A stretch of 64,000 nucleotides of DNA from Maratus speciosus (GCA_963932465.1 OZ010799.1:284280083-284344082), one strand, 5' to 3'; positions 21,837 through 32,209 are shown, numbered from the stretch's first letter. The notes: generated by a model not told the origin, from the letters alone. Numbers and translations are program-made.

Positions 21837-22421
21837 AGGATATATGAGATTATGACGTAGGATAAAGGGGAGAGAGGGGGGCTGCCTCGGAACATTTCTT
21901 GCGCGCTTTTCTCAAAAATCAAATGTTTTCAAAAAATCAATTTTTTTTCTGGGGGGGGGGGGGGGTTGTCATGTGAAATTTTGGTAGGAAGTTACAAATT
22001 CGGATTCAGCGCCCCAAAAAACAAAGTGAGCCGAAATCCAGAACTAGTATTAATTTTACCTGGTAAAATCCCTTATTGCCTAGACTTCATAACTTAGTGT
22101 ATGGAGCGCCACAGTGAATGTTCCGATGCAGCCCCCTCTCTCCCCGTTTATCCTGCGTCATAATGTCATACATCCGATTTGTTGCAAATTTTGTCTAGTT
22201 TCTGAATTTTGTAATGCTTTTCCCCTAAAACAATAAGAAATTTAAGTTAAAAGCAACTAAATTCTGGGAGGTTTTCGGAAGGGAGGGGGGGGGATTATGG
22301 GAGTGAGTTAAAAATTCGGATTCAGCGACCCAAAAAAACTTAAAGTAAACCTTATAGAGAAAGTTCAGAGGGGAGATGGGAGGGCGAATGCAAACGTGTG
22401 AGTGGTTAAGTGGAATTGCGC

Positions 22422-22748
22422 CAGGGGCCTCGCTAAGGGAGGGAGCCTCCCCCCCCTCCCCCAAACATTCGTGAATGTTATTATGCTTGCCAAATTTACA
22501 AACTTAGTTGGCAAATTTGTTTAAAACCTTAATAAAAACTATAATATATTTCCTATTTTTGATAGACTTGGCAAAAATTACAAAACTAATTGGGAATATT
22601 ATTAAACTTTTAACAAATAAAAACTATATTACATTTTCTAACTGCAGGAAGTTGGCAAAATTATAAAACGAGTTTTCAAATACTGAAATTTGACTTGGCA
22701 ATTTAAGGTTCTCTCCCCCACCAATAAAAAGTCTTAGTGATGGCGCTG
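22422..22748. mobile_element. hAT-like MITE with AATTGCGC duplication
   Basis: The 327-bp insertion starts CAGGGGCCTCGCTAAG and ends with the inverse of CAGCGCCATCACTAAG. AATTGCGC flanks it exactly on both sides (22414-22421 and 22749-22756). The interior repeats TTGGCAAA(A)TT and ACTAAACT-type short units. It interrupts the right arm of the 2.2-kb inverted repeat. Confidence 0.85.
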
Positions 22749-23667
22749 AATTGCGCAACTTATGCCACGCAGCACCGCAACGCATGTTCCGAGGCAGATC
22801 CCTCCTTCCCCTTCATCCTAAGTCATAGTGTCTTGTATCTAATTTGTTGCAAATTTTGTCTACTTTCTGAATTTCTAGATAATTTTTCCATAAAACAATA
22901 AAAAAAAATTGATTTTTTTTTAATAAAACCTTTTTGGGGGGCATTTAACCAAATTTGGGGGGGGGGGGGGTGTTGCCGGAGAAATTTTGGTGGGAAGTTA
23001 CAAATTCGGATTCAGCGACCCAAAAAACATATAGTAAGCCTTTTTCCAGAACTTCCATTAATTTTGCTAGGTAGAGCCCCTATACAGTCTATTGCCTGGA
23101 CGATAATGTGGTGATCACTTTCAAAACTTGAAAGCATTAACATAATTCACATTGCATGTCAAATCATTTTTTTATATGTATATTTTTAAAACAAAATATT
23201 TGTATATAAAATGTATTTAATCATGATGAACAGTGGGTTATGGCATAAAAAATCTTAATTTAAATTTTATCTTAAACATAAAAAGAAAAACAATGATTTT
23301 AGAGAGTTGCACGGTTTGAATACCCCTACAATAAACATTTGTTATAGATCTGAGAACTCAAGCATGACATGCCCATGGCAACTAAACGAAAAAATATTTG
23401 TCGTCTGCTAAGTAAAATATAACCAGTTTATAGGGTAGATGTGCAAGTAATGGACACCCTTAAGGAATTTCTTTTAAAATTATTTTTTTATTAATAGTTA
23501 CACTTATATTCCAGTTTTTTCAATATTATATTAACCTATCAACAATATTTAACCATTCTTATAGTCTCATTTCTCAATATGAATCGAAATTTAATTTTAA
23601 AAAACAGAAATATATCAAAACACCCAAAAGCCCAGTACTGGACACCCTCTGGCCCAATAATGGACAC

Positions 23668-24366
23668 CAGGGCTGAAACTAGCCTTTTTTGTACCCGGGG
23701 CAAACATGGATTTTGGCACACACCCCCCCCCCCCTCTCCCGCAAAGTATATTTACAAAGAGAATTTTACAAATTTTCTAATAGCCAAATTATTTTAAAAT
23801 TTAAAATATGTAATATTGAACTACATAATCTACAATGGCAGATCAAAGGGAGTGGTCACGATGGCCGTGACTCCCCTCTGAACACCAACAAAAATATTCT
23901 AAAAATCATTTTTTTAAATGAAATATACAGTAGAGTCCCGCTTATCCGAGTTTCCTCGTTAACCGAGCTTCCGCTTTAATCGAGTTATTTTCTTCTGATG
24001 GACTGATGACTTCCATTATTATCAAACATTCATTATAAATGAAGTGTTAGATGAAGATGAAAGAGCAGCCGTAAAAAGTTAGAACTCTGATTTTCAGGTC
24101 AGAATAGGAAAAAAAAATGGCCAAAAAAAATTATGGCCATTTTTTTTCCCATTCTGACCCGAAAATCAGACTTCTAACTTTTTACGACTGTTCTTTCATC
24201 TTCATCTAACACTTCATTTATAATGAATGTTTCATAATAATGGAAGCCATCAGTCCATCAGAAGAAAAGGATCCATTCCAAAGGTACAATCCTTCATTTG
24301 GTGCCCCTTCGTTCTGGCGCCCGAGGCACATGCTCCCTCTGCCCCCCCCCCTCAGTTTTGGCCCTG
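23668..24366. mobile_element. hAT-like element with ATGGACAC duplication
   Basis: CAGGGCTGAAACTAGCC faces the inverse of CAGGGCCAAAACTG. ATGGACAC is repeated exactly at 23660-23667 and 24367-24374. It is 699 bp long. The interior includes C-runs and a later Tigger-like palindrome at about 23932-24268. Its target lies inside a subterminal repeat of the outer element. Confidence 0.8.
23932..24268. mobile_element. Tigger-like end followed by a mirror-image segment
   Basis: CAGTAGAGTCCCGCTTATCC after TATA at 23928 is a typical Tigger/pogo terminal repeat, followed by the related CTCGTTAACCGAGCTTCC. From about 23991 to 24268 the sequence is a palindrome: CTTCTGATGGACTGATGACT to ATGGCCAA, then back to AGTCCATCAGAAG. 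The plus-strand left arm can be read as DFHYYQTFIINEVLDEDERA, which might be a transposase tail; that reading is weak. No matching right terminal repeat is seen. Confidence 0.55.
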
Positions 24367-24374
24367 ATGGACAC

Positions 24375-25089
24375 CCCCATAAAAAGTAATAAATATCATT
24401 GTTTTTATTAGTGTATCTAGAACCAGAATTTAATGAATACATACTAATGAAACAAAATAGTTATTTTCAAATAAATTTAACAATTAGGATACCAATAACT
24501 AATAAAATATTTGTGATAATCATTTACTGTTTGAATCAATTATTATAATTATCAGAAAATCGATGTTTTAATTATTTTAGATGGATAGTTTAAAATACTA
24601 AATATCAATTATAGCTATCAAATTATTGAAACAGTGGGGGATTTAAAAGGTAATTAAAAAAAATAGTTTTGGAATATTAGTGTTTAGTTTTGTCTCACTA
24701 TTTTTAACAATTAATCTTCTAGAGACTACTTGATGTATCATTTATAATATAATATTACAAATATGAAAGAAATGACATTGTAGAGGTGAATAAGGAAACA
24801 TTTAAGACAGAAAATATATTTTTAATAGCTTCTGCAACTTAATTTTTTTTTTATTTAAACGGAGAGGGATAAGTCCTATGAGTATATCCTTTGACTGTGA
24901 CTCCCAATATTCTTTGACTGTACTCTTAAACAATATTTTCTGTTTCCTGGCTGGTTTGATTGCCAGATTATAAAATATTTAAGGTATATATATATATATA
25001 TATTGAATTAAAAAATATATATTAATCACATAAAGTAACTTAACCAGCAGCTATTTATAAAAGTTTTGGTGTTATTACATTTTGGTAAG
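24375..25089. other. Part of the outer element, unrecognised
   Basis: A+T-rich sequence with a (TA)n tract at about 24985-25003. Nothing else is recognised. Confidence 0.4.
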
Positions 25090-25559
25090 TAGGGGAGAGG
25101 GGGTACCTTTGAACATTTTTTAAAAAAATCCACATATTTCTTACTAGAATTATATTTATTGAATTTTAAATATTTCATGAGAGAAAGAATGTAATTCTAC
25201 ATCATATGAAATAAAAATTTACAATTTTTCATATAAAATATGTTCTGAGGCTTTAAAAAGCTGAAAGTTTTCTGTTCAAACCTGCCCCATGTAGGGGTTT
25301 GAACAAGCTAGGGGCACCTTTGAACAAATAAACAAAATATGAAATATTGACAGTTTTTATTAAAAATTGCATATCTTTCCAAAATATAAAATAAGAATAA
25401 AATTGCACAATTAGATTTGACTGAAATTACTATTTTTTTGTTATTTAACCAAATTTGCATCCCATCAAAGCACATTATTGAGACAGAACGGCGAATCCTT
25501 CCAATTATGTTTAATTGTGGCAACTTTTTTATGTAATATCCTTAAAATCCACCAAATTG

Positions 25560-26968
25560 ATATCTGAAGCCGGCTTTTATTGAAAAAAGCCAGTTTTTAT
25601 TTTTTAAAGTTGGTTTACAGTAAATTTGTTTTAAATTTGGATCAATTAATTTTTAATACACTTATAAATATTTTCTACTAAAAAAAATAATAGATTTCTA
25701 TTAAATTTTATCAAATAAATAAGTTTTTATAACTTCTAGAAGACAACTGTGAACGCATTATGTCTGATAAAAAATGTATATAAACATTGAAAAGGATATA
25801 AGTTAGGCTCTGAACTGGTGTTTTGAAATTCTATATTATATAGCTCCACATATACTACACTTTTTAAAGATTATATTTAATTAAAACTGTTCTTAACCGC
25901 TCTGCTCAACAAGCGCAAAATGTTTTGACACATTTACAAATTCATTTTTTAACGGAAAGATGTAAAATTCGAAAGCCTGACCATGGAAGCTATTTGGAAT
26001 CTAACTGTTTCCATTTTTTGATCCATCAATTATCTATTGAGTTATAAAGAGATTTTGATCACGTGACAAACATGTTTTTTCACCCTTTTCTGAGTGGTTT
26101 CTTCTTTTGAGCGGAAATTCGGTTAAAAACGCTCACTTTGACATTATTTTCTGAAAAATCTATAGCGTTTGCAAAAAAACCCAGAAAAAACAGTGCAATT
26201 ACATAGTTTCTGAACAACAACATCTGCTAGTTTCATGCATTTCTGGACAAAAATAAATTAAAACTTATGTCAGAAAGTTGCCCTTTTGGATTTAACAGCC
26301 TTAATGACAAAATGTAACGCATCAAAATGGAAACGAGGAATTAGAAAAGATGTTTTATTTGAGGAGAGTGGTACATAAGTGTATAAAAAATAGAGCATTT
26401 AAACAAGAAAAAAAAAAATTTATCAAAATAAAATTTTGAAAAGCTTGTTGCTATGCATATTCATGCATATGCTATTCGTAATGTTTTTAATAGTGAGAAA
26501 TGGTGGTGTTTTTATTAATATGACTATGTATAATTTTAAATGTTTGCTAGAAATAAAATAAGACTTGTATATTAATAGCTCTTAAAATTAAGTAATAAAA
26601 CATATAACTAAGTAACCATTGTCCTCTTTAATTTTATAAAGCAGTAAAAATGAAAAAATTGGCAGTTGGTATGGCCCTTTTAAAATTTAGCTGACATATT
26701 TGCAATTCTGAATACAAATCACTGGCAAAATCATCTAAGTTTTATTCCAGTATTAATGTCCTCATTATTGAGAAATCGGGTTACTTATTAAACTGTAAAT
26801 CAATTAAATGTCATTAAAACTAATTAAAAACACTTTAAAATGTGTAGTTTATAATTACAATGTTTTATTGTATAAAGGCCAATTATGGCCAAAAAAAGCC
26901 GGTTAAAACCAATAAAAGCCACCGGCCCGGCTTTTTTTAATTTTAGCCGGCTTTTTTGCAACCCTGGC
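25560..26968. mobile_element. Nested element with GCCGGCTTTT ends
   Basis: GAAGCCGGCTTTTATTGAAA near 25567 is mirrored by TTTTAGCCGGCTTTTTTGCA and CCAATAAAAGCCACCGGC near 26900-26960, ending CAACCCTGGCC. CAGGGTTGC is a hAT-type start, so the right end is plausible. The left boundary is unclear. The R1 copy 4 lies inside it. Confidence 0.4.
25885..26303 (-). repeat. R1 dispersed repeat, copy 4
   Basis: This is the reverse complement of the copy at 18907-19331. Landmarks are GCTCAACAAGCGCAAAATG, TTTTGACACATTTACAAATT, GATTTTGATCACGTGACAAA, AGTTTCATGCATTTCTGG and AGTTGCCCTTTTGGATTTAA. The ends carry CTGTT/AACAG. Confidence 0.7.
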
Positions 26969-28065
26969 CAGAATAAGCTTAAAAATATCGTAATCGCCGC
27001 ATCCGTCGGAACGCTACTTTTGTCAACAGCGTCACATTGACCTAACTTTAATCAAAATTTCCTGAGCAGTGTAGGATGCCTCGTTTTTAATATCTTAAGA
27101 TGTCTGAAGTTTTATTTAAAATATTTAAATCCGATTTTAAATATTTTTATGAATTTTTAAATTAAGGAAATCAGCTGGTATTTTAAAAAAATTGTAAACG
27201 CCGCACTGGAAAAAAATTAACTTTTAAACTCGTAAACGCCGCGGCGTTTCTTCCATAAAATACGGTATTTACTCAATTAGGTTTGAGAATTTAAATAAAA
27301 CAAATCTTATAAGTTAAAGCTAACATCTTTATTTAGGTATTAAATAGTGAATTGTAATTTTAGGGATACAAGATTATCAACAAAAAGCTTACAACTTTAT
27401 TTTCTTGAGTTTAGATTCAAGCAAGCAAAATATGCATATCTTGCTTAGACAGTAGTGTGCAAGCAAAATAGTAAAGCTTTGTATTCTTGTTACATTGAAG
27501 CAGTACTGTGCTGCCGTATATATTATATAATTTATTAATTTATTATATAATTTATAAAAATATTTACACTGTTCAAAGCTGCCCCCAGTTCAAAGGTACC
27601 CCACCCCTCCCCTATCATTTAAAAATTAAATTTGATTATTTAGGTTTTCAGTTAAGTCAAAATATTTTATGCACTATAAAATAAACATTACTGAAATTGC
27701 ATTTTTAGCAATGTCTACATGGGGTGTCCATTACCGGAAAATGACTAATTAACCAATCCCAGTAATGGGCACCCCCCTCATAAAACCTTAAAAATAAATA
27801 AAATTTTATAAATGGCCGTTAGTGTATAAAATTCTAAGATTTCTATTGCTACTCAAATAAAAACATTCAAATTTTGCAAGAAAATAAATAATATATAAAT
27901 TAAATAAACGAATCTCTTAGCCTCTTTATTAAGATTTTTGCAAAAAAACAGCGAAACTTTGAAACATTTTCTGCTTTCTGTTTGGTTTGATTAAAAGTGT
28001 CAACAATAACCCAGTTTTATAAAACATGCAAGGGGAAAATTACAAAATAAAATTGAAAAACTTAC

Positions 28066-28132
28066 CTCTTTTCTGTATATAAAATTCATAGCAATCTTGA
28101 TAGGTTAAAACAGGCACGTGTACGTGTTGCAT
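28066..28132 (-). CDS. Host gene, exon 1 (start codon)
   Basis: The gene runs leftward to 9684 in five exons (67, 89, 32, 157 and 72 coding bases; 417 in total, 138 residues). This first exon starts ATG at 28132, with an in-frame TAA 24 bases upstream. It reads MQHVHVPVLTYQDCYEFYIQ, KR, and ends phase 1 at AAAAGAG|GTAAGT, a near-consensus donor. No signal peptide, membrane segment or known domain is visible in the full product, which is mildly basic near residues 20-60 and has cysteines spread through exons 1, 2, 3 and 5. I do not recognise it. A CCAAT/ETS promoter-like region lies just upstream and intron 1 (8.2 kb) is full of transposons. What supports it is the chain of compatible phases and splice sites; a transcript would settle it. 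Confidence 0.6.
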
Positions 28133-28149
28133 GTTTAAGCAAATCAAGG

Positions 28150-28360
28150 TCGTTTAAACTCTCGAAAACAGACTTCTATTATTCTCGACCCCGGCGCATC
28201 TTGCCTGCCGTAGCAGGCATATTTTTTTTTCCCAACGGAGATTTGCCATCTCGTAACCTGATTGGTCAGAGCTTCCTGTGTCAAAGTGACTTTTCTTGGC
28301 CGGAAGGAATTGTGCTTGCGACCATGAAAGTAGAGAATTTTAATAGGATGGGCGCGGGGA
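28150..28360 (-). promoter_or_regulatory. TATA-less promoter-like region of the host gene
   Basis: This is the least A+T-rich stretch for several kilobases. On the minus strand it has CTTCCGGCC (ETS-type), CTGACCAATCAG (a full NF-Y/CCAAT box) and GAGATGGCAAAT (YY1-like), in that order toward exon 1. TGCCTGC-CGTA-GCAGGCA is a small palindrome at 28201-28218. No TATA box is seen. Such motif sets are typical of broadly expressed genes. Divergent transcription to the right is possible, but no exon is seen there. Confidence 0.5.
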
Positions 28361-28387
28361 AAGGGATGCATTTCAATAAACTTCTGA

Positions 28388-28418
<31 letters not shown>

Positions 28419-28638
28419 GTTTAAAGTAGAGGTCGGTGGTAAAAATGATTTTTAGAGAAAAAAGATAATTTCCATTACCTAATGACAAAGGGGGCAAAAC
28501 GGAAATTTTGAGATAAATAAAGGAAAATTCACAGAATAACACCTGTTAATTTCAGGACATATTTTTATAGTGTACGAATGTCATAATTCTTGAATAAAGA
28601 TTAAAGATCGTTTTGACATAATTCAACATGATAGACTG
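28361..28638. other. Upstream flank of the host gene
   Basis: Contains a T-run at about 28388-28411. The 132-codon minus-strand frame across 28144-28542 reads through this T-run and the promoter-like motifs, so it is not accepted as coding. Confidence 0.45.
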
Positions 28639-29600
28639 GAAATTCCCAGTGCCTGATTTATGGCAGGGCATTCGGGGCACGGGCCCAGGGCTCCTGAAAA
28701 TCAGGGGCTCCCAAATGTTGCTGGAGGATTTTAAATTATTGTCCAAAATCTGATGTAGTTTTAGCATCTAATGGAATTTTAGATTTCCTTCTACATTCTA
28801 TTGTGTTTATATTGTATTTTTATAACATTGTATATTTTGTCTGAAACAACCATATTTAATTGCTTTATTGTAGTGAATTTTTTCTTTTATCTTTATCACT
28901 TTAAAAATATATTGCGTTTTTAATTCTTTTTTAATTCTGTTCTTGTTCTCGTCAGATTATTTGGGGCTTGTTGAGCGTAGGTTGTGTAGGAGGCAGAGCC
29001 CCCTAATGTTTAAAAAAATTGTAGCTTGATATTACAGAAAATTTATTATTAGTGGTTGCATACTTTATCATTCTAGATATATATACTTGCATAGGAAAAG
29101 ATAATCAGCACCACGCAATCTATTATAGAACGTCTACTCATTTCAATTTCATAATTGTGTAATAATTATTTAAAAGAAAATTTATGATTATCAAATTAAA
29201 TTTTTTCACGGATATTTTAAAGTAATTATTAAAATCATTAGAGTGGTTATCTTATTAAGTACCTTTTTCAATACTTTTTTTACTCCATCTGCCTGTAAGA
29301 ATGGGTGTAGAGTCCTGCGCGGGTCGGGTTTTACCCGACTCGAACCCGCAAATTCCATTTTAAGTCAACCCGCAACCCGACCCGAACCCGCAAAAATAAT
29401 TTTCAGGCAACCCGCAACCCGACCCGAATCCGCAAAAATAATTTCAGGCAACCCGCAAACCGACCCGAACCCGAAGGATATCAACCCGCACCCGACCCGA
29501 ACCCGCAATATTTCAATCCGCAACCCGACCCGAGCCCGCAATGTAAGAAAAGCAAATCATGTTTTAATACCGTTATGAAAAATTATCTACGTGTCTCTAA

Positions 29601-29939
29601 TAGAGGTCTGCAATGGTCCGGCCCTCGGGCCGCGGCGGGTCAGCAAAATTTCAAACTGCCCAGGCCGCTATATTAGCACAGTTTTTTAAACGGGCCGGAC
29701 TGATAAACAAAATAAAAGGTCCGGTCCGGCAAAAAAATGAACGGCCCTGCCAGGCCGGGCCGATAGCTACAATTAAGCCAGTCTACCGGCCCGATATAAA
29801 TATTTAGACGAAGCCGATAAAATTATGAACGGGCCTTGCCGGGCTAGGGCCGAACTTTTAAGTTTTACACGGGACGGCACGGGGCGGGCCGTTTCCGGGC
29901 CTGATAATTCCGGCCCGTGCAGACCTCTAATTCTTTAAT
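29601..29939. mobile_element. G+C-rich MITE with TAGAGGTCTGCA ends
   Basis: TAGAGGTCTGCAATGGTCCG faces the inverse of TAGAGGTCTGCACGGGCCGG. The 339-bp interior repeats CGGGCCGGACC- and GGCCCG-type units. The style (short ends plus G+C-rich subterminal units) resembles the surrounding hAT element, but the motif is different. No clear target duplication is seen. Confidence 0.7.
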
Positions 29940-29991
29940 ATCATTTTTATGTTTTACAGAGAAGAATGAACAAATCTATATTCTTTAATAT

Positions 29992-30198
29992 TCAACTATA
30001 GTAAAACCTTTGACCCGACCCGATGCAGGACTCTAAATGGTATAAAACAAAAAATCTAACCTTTAAGTATGCTTTAAAATTAGTTGCGGTTTCAAAAGTT
30101 CCATTTATAACGATACACCTTGTTTTACACAAGTGGCCATCTGCCTTTAGTTTATCAGCATCAGCAGTTATTATTTTGAAAATTTTCCCGTCTAACAT
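29992..30198 (-). pseudogene. BED zinc-finger remnant of a hAT transposase
   Basis: The minus-strand frame starts MLDGKIFKIITADADKLKAD and continues GHLCKTRCIVINGTFETATNFKA, YLKVRFF. The order F..., DADKLKA-x-HLC, TxTNFKxxLK matches a BED-type zinc finger, where the first metal cysteine is expected at the glycine before HLC and the last ligands follow HLK. The missing ligands and lack of a downstream catalytic region show decay. In hAT transposases this domain binds DNA. Confidence 0.5.
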
Positions 30199-30690
30199 AC
30201 TGCATCGCGTAAGACCACAATTAAATTATTCACTTGATAGACAGGAAGGACCATTTAGAGTTTTGCTGTGTATTGTATTTTTAAAATACGATAAAAATAT
30301 AATGCAGTTTGTTATTTCGAAGACTGGTGAAAGGATGACTAAATACAAAACAGACAGGCACACATTTTGCTTTTGTGAAACTTTGATCTGCGGTTTATAT
30401 AGGCTTTTAACGGAAAAAATATTTTCCACATTCTTTTAAAAATCGGGACAACCCGAACCCGACCCGCAAGAGTAAAAAAGCCAACCCGAAACAATGAAAG
30501 CCAACCCGACCCGAACCCGACCCGCAACGGGAAAATATAGCTCCGACCCGACCCGAACCGCGGGTCGGATCGGGTTCGGGTAAAAGCAGGTAACCCGACC
30601 CGATGCAGGACTCTAAATGGGTGCAAGGGGGGCCCCGTACGCATCTGTGCCCTGAGCCCCCAAATTTGTAAATCGGTTCCTGGAAGTTCC

Positions 30691-31137
30691 GACTAGAAAG
30701 ACGACACACATTCAAGGCCGCCGAGAGTCGTGACGGGCCCAGGATCAACCACACAATCCCTCCTCCCCCCCCCCGCACACACACACACTCTCGAGAACCA
30801 TAAAAAAGCATGTGAATCTTTAATAATACCTAGCCGACTTCGGCGACCACTTGGTTCGTCTCTCATAAATTATATTATTCATTTTCCTGTACTTAAGGCT
30901 AATAATTAGACATTTATACTGTTTTACAAAAGTAAAATAAATTACGGCCTTTTCTTTTCTTTCTTTAGAATTATGGTATTACATAGAAAATAAATATAGA
31001 AAAAATAAAAAAGAAAAGTTCTCAGTCTAACTGACAGCATTGAGCTCACACTCTATTCACAATATTTGTATATTATACTCTTATTTATGTCTATTATTCA
31101 TAAAACAGAACTCACTGTTTTTGAGCAAAACGGTAAA
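30691..31137. other. Flank without recognised gene
   Basis: Holds a C-run and (CA)n at 30763-30788 and otherwise A+T-rich sequence. CTAGCCGACTTCGGCGACC near 30830 may be part of an older repeat. Confidence 0.4.
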
Positions 31138-31960
31138 TAATCAGGGAATGCGCCTTATCATAATAAACCGCTATACCATATATGAAGCAAATCGGATAAT
31201 TTACATGAAAAATCCACTTATCTAAATTAAGGGGGGAATTAGTCCCCGTTCCTGTTCCTCCCCTTCACACTTAACCAATGAACCCCCAAATCTAGTCAGG
31301 GCCTTATCAGAATAAACTGGTATGCTAAATTTGAAGCCAATCGGATAATTCTGCATGAAGAACCCATTTATCTATATTAAGGGGGAATTAGCCCCCCCGT
31401 TCCCCCCCTTTAGACTTAACAAATGAACCTTCAAATCTAATCAGGGAAGCGCCATATCAGAATAAACCGGCATACCAAATTTGAATTAAGTCGGATAATT
31501 CTGCACGAAAAATCCATTTATCTAAATTAAGGGAGGAATTAGCCCCCATTCCTCCCCTTTATACTTAACCTTTGAACCTCCAAATCTAATCAGGGAAGCG
31601 CCTTATCAGAATAAACCGGTATGCAAATTTGAAGCAAATCGGATAATTCTGCATGAAAAATCTATTTATATATATAAGGGGGATTACCCCCCCCCCGTCC
31701 TGCCCCTTTATACTTAACCAATAAACCTCCAAATTTAATCAGGGAAGCGCCTTATCAAAATAGACCGGTATACCAAATTTGAAGCAAATCGGATAATTCT
31801 GCATGAAAAAAAACCATTTATCTAAATTAAGGGGGATTAGCCCCTGTCCCCCCCCCCATTTATACTTAACCAATGAACCCCCAAAACTAATCAGGGAAGC
31901 GCTTATCGGAATGAACCTAGAATTTTTTTTTAGCAAATCGGATATTTCTATCAAGAGTTA
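31138..31960 (+). repeat. 150-bp minisatellite, about 5.4 units
   Basis: Units share AATCAGGGAAGCGCCTTATC, AATAAACCGGTATACCAAAT, TTGAAGCAAATCGGATAATT, CTGCATGAAAAATCCATTTA and TCTAAATTAAGGGGGAATTA followed by a C-rich block. Starts of TCTAAATTAA fall at 31221, 31371, 31521, about 31669 and 31821. The CAAATCGGATAATT segment resembles the frequent 'AAATCGG' tail motif of arthropod repeats. The array ends in TTACGTACGTACATACAGAAC. Confidence 0.85.
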
Positions 31961-32209
31961 TTTGGTTACGTACGTACATACAGAACTTGCGGTCATATTA
32001 GCTCTCAGGCTTTGATAGTCTATAAACTAAAAAAAATAATATACAGTGTGTATTGCAATAGCTGTGCCCCTTTGAGCTACTTGGGCCTCGAAACAATGTA
32101 CCGGCTGCACCTCCCCTCTCCTCAGGGCTACACGCATTACGAAACAAGAGCATCAATTCAGGGTTTGCCGTACACCGAGGCAAGGCTACCAGCTTTTTCC
32201 TTAGTGAAA

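Larger units (their letters stand above)
20905..23105. repeat. 2.2-kb inverted repeat with later insertions
   Basis: The left arm (about 20910-21475 plus 21844-21905) mirrors the right arm (about 22118-22421 and 22757-23100). Paired landmarks are GTCCAGGCAATA, GGCAAAATTAATGGAAGTT, TTTTTTGGGTCGCTGAATCC, ATTCAGAAAGTAGACAAAAT, CTGCCTCGGAACATG and CACACGTTTACATTTGCC with their reverse complements. A third inverted copy of the outer end lies in the middle (about 22010-22087). Two MITEs with their own target duplications interrupt the arms (21476-21836 and 22422-22748). The parent is not recognised; the ORFs in the arms are chance. It lies in intron 1 of the host gene. Confidence 0.8.
25090..27614. 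mobile_element. Element with GGGGTACCTTTGAAC ends
   Basis: TAGGGGAGAGGGGGTACC at 25090 faces the inverse of TAGGGGAGGGGTGGGGTACC ending at 27614. Both are followed inward by TTTGAAC, and further CCTTTGAACAA and TTCAAAC blocks sit near 25280-25325 and 27571. The interior contains a second insertion (25560-26968). No transposase is found. The palindrome AAACGCCGCGGCGTTT lies at 27234-27249, with GTAAACGCCGC repeats near 27195. Confidence 0.55.
23430..27790. mobile_element. Outer element with GTAATGGACACCC subterminal repeats (nested stack)
   Basis: AAGTAATGGACACCC at 23449 is mirrored by GGGGTGTCCATTACCGG at 27722. Further copies of TGGACACC occur near 23639, 23661 and 24368, and TAATGGGCACCCC near 27764. 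These look like the subterminal repeats of one large, ancient element, now split by the hAT-like insertion at 23668-24366 and by the element at 25090-27614. No transposase is visible. The exact ends are uncertain. Confidence 0.45.
29308..30615. mobile_element. hAT element with GGGTCGGGTT subterminal repeats and AATGGGTG duplication
   Basis: TAGAGTCCTGCGCGGGTCGG at 29308 faces the inverse of TAGAGTCCTGCATCGGGTCG at 30615. AATGGGTG flanks it exactly (29300-29307 and 30616-30623). Both subterminal zones are dense arrays of CCCGACCCGAACCCGC-type units (29335-29545 and 30440-30600). A second copy of the right end is found inside at 30010-30035. A BED zinc-finger remnant is at 30198-29992. Together this is good evidence for a decayed hAT element with repeat-rich ends. 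The MITE at 29601-29939 inserted into it. Confidence 0.8.
28647..30682. mobile_element. hAT-like element with GAARTTCC duplication, interrupted
   Basis: CAGTGCCTGATTTATGGCAG at 28647 faces the inverse of CAGGAACCGATTTACAAATT at 30682. The flanks GAAATTCC (28639-28646) and GAAGTTCC (30683-30690) differ at one of eight bases. Inside both ends come GGGCCC/GGGGCTC motifs. The 2-kb element was later hit by the element at 29308-30615. The remaining interior (28740-29300) is A+T-rich and non-coding. Confidence 0.75.

Noticed and set aside
28144..28542. 132-codon minus-strand open frame
   Set aside because: It reads through a long T/A run (a lysine tract) and promoter-like motifs, lies upstream of a better start exon, and has no recognisable domain.
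29243..29807. Proline/arginine-rich frames (PEPAK-like repeats) and glycine-rich frames at 30339-30811
   Set aside because: They are translations of the CCCGACCCGAACCCGC and CGGGCCGG subterminal arrays of transposons.
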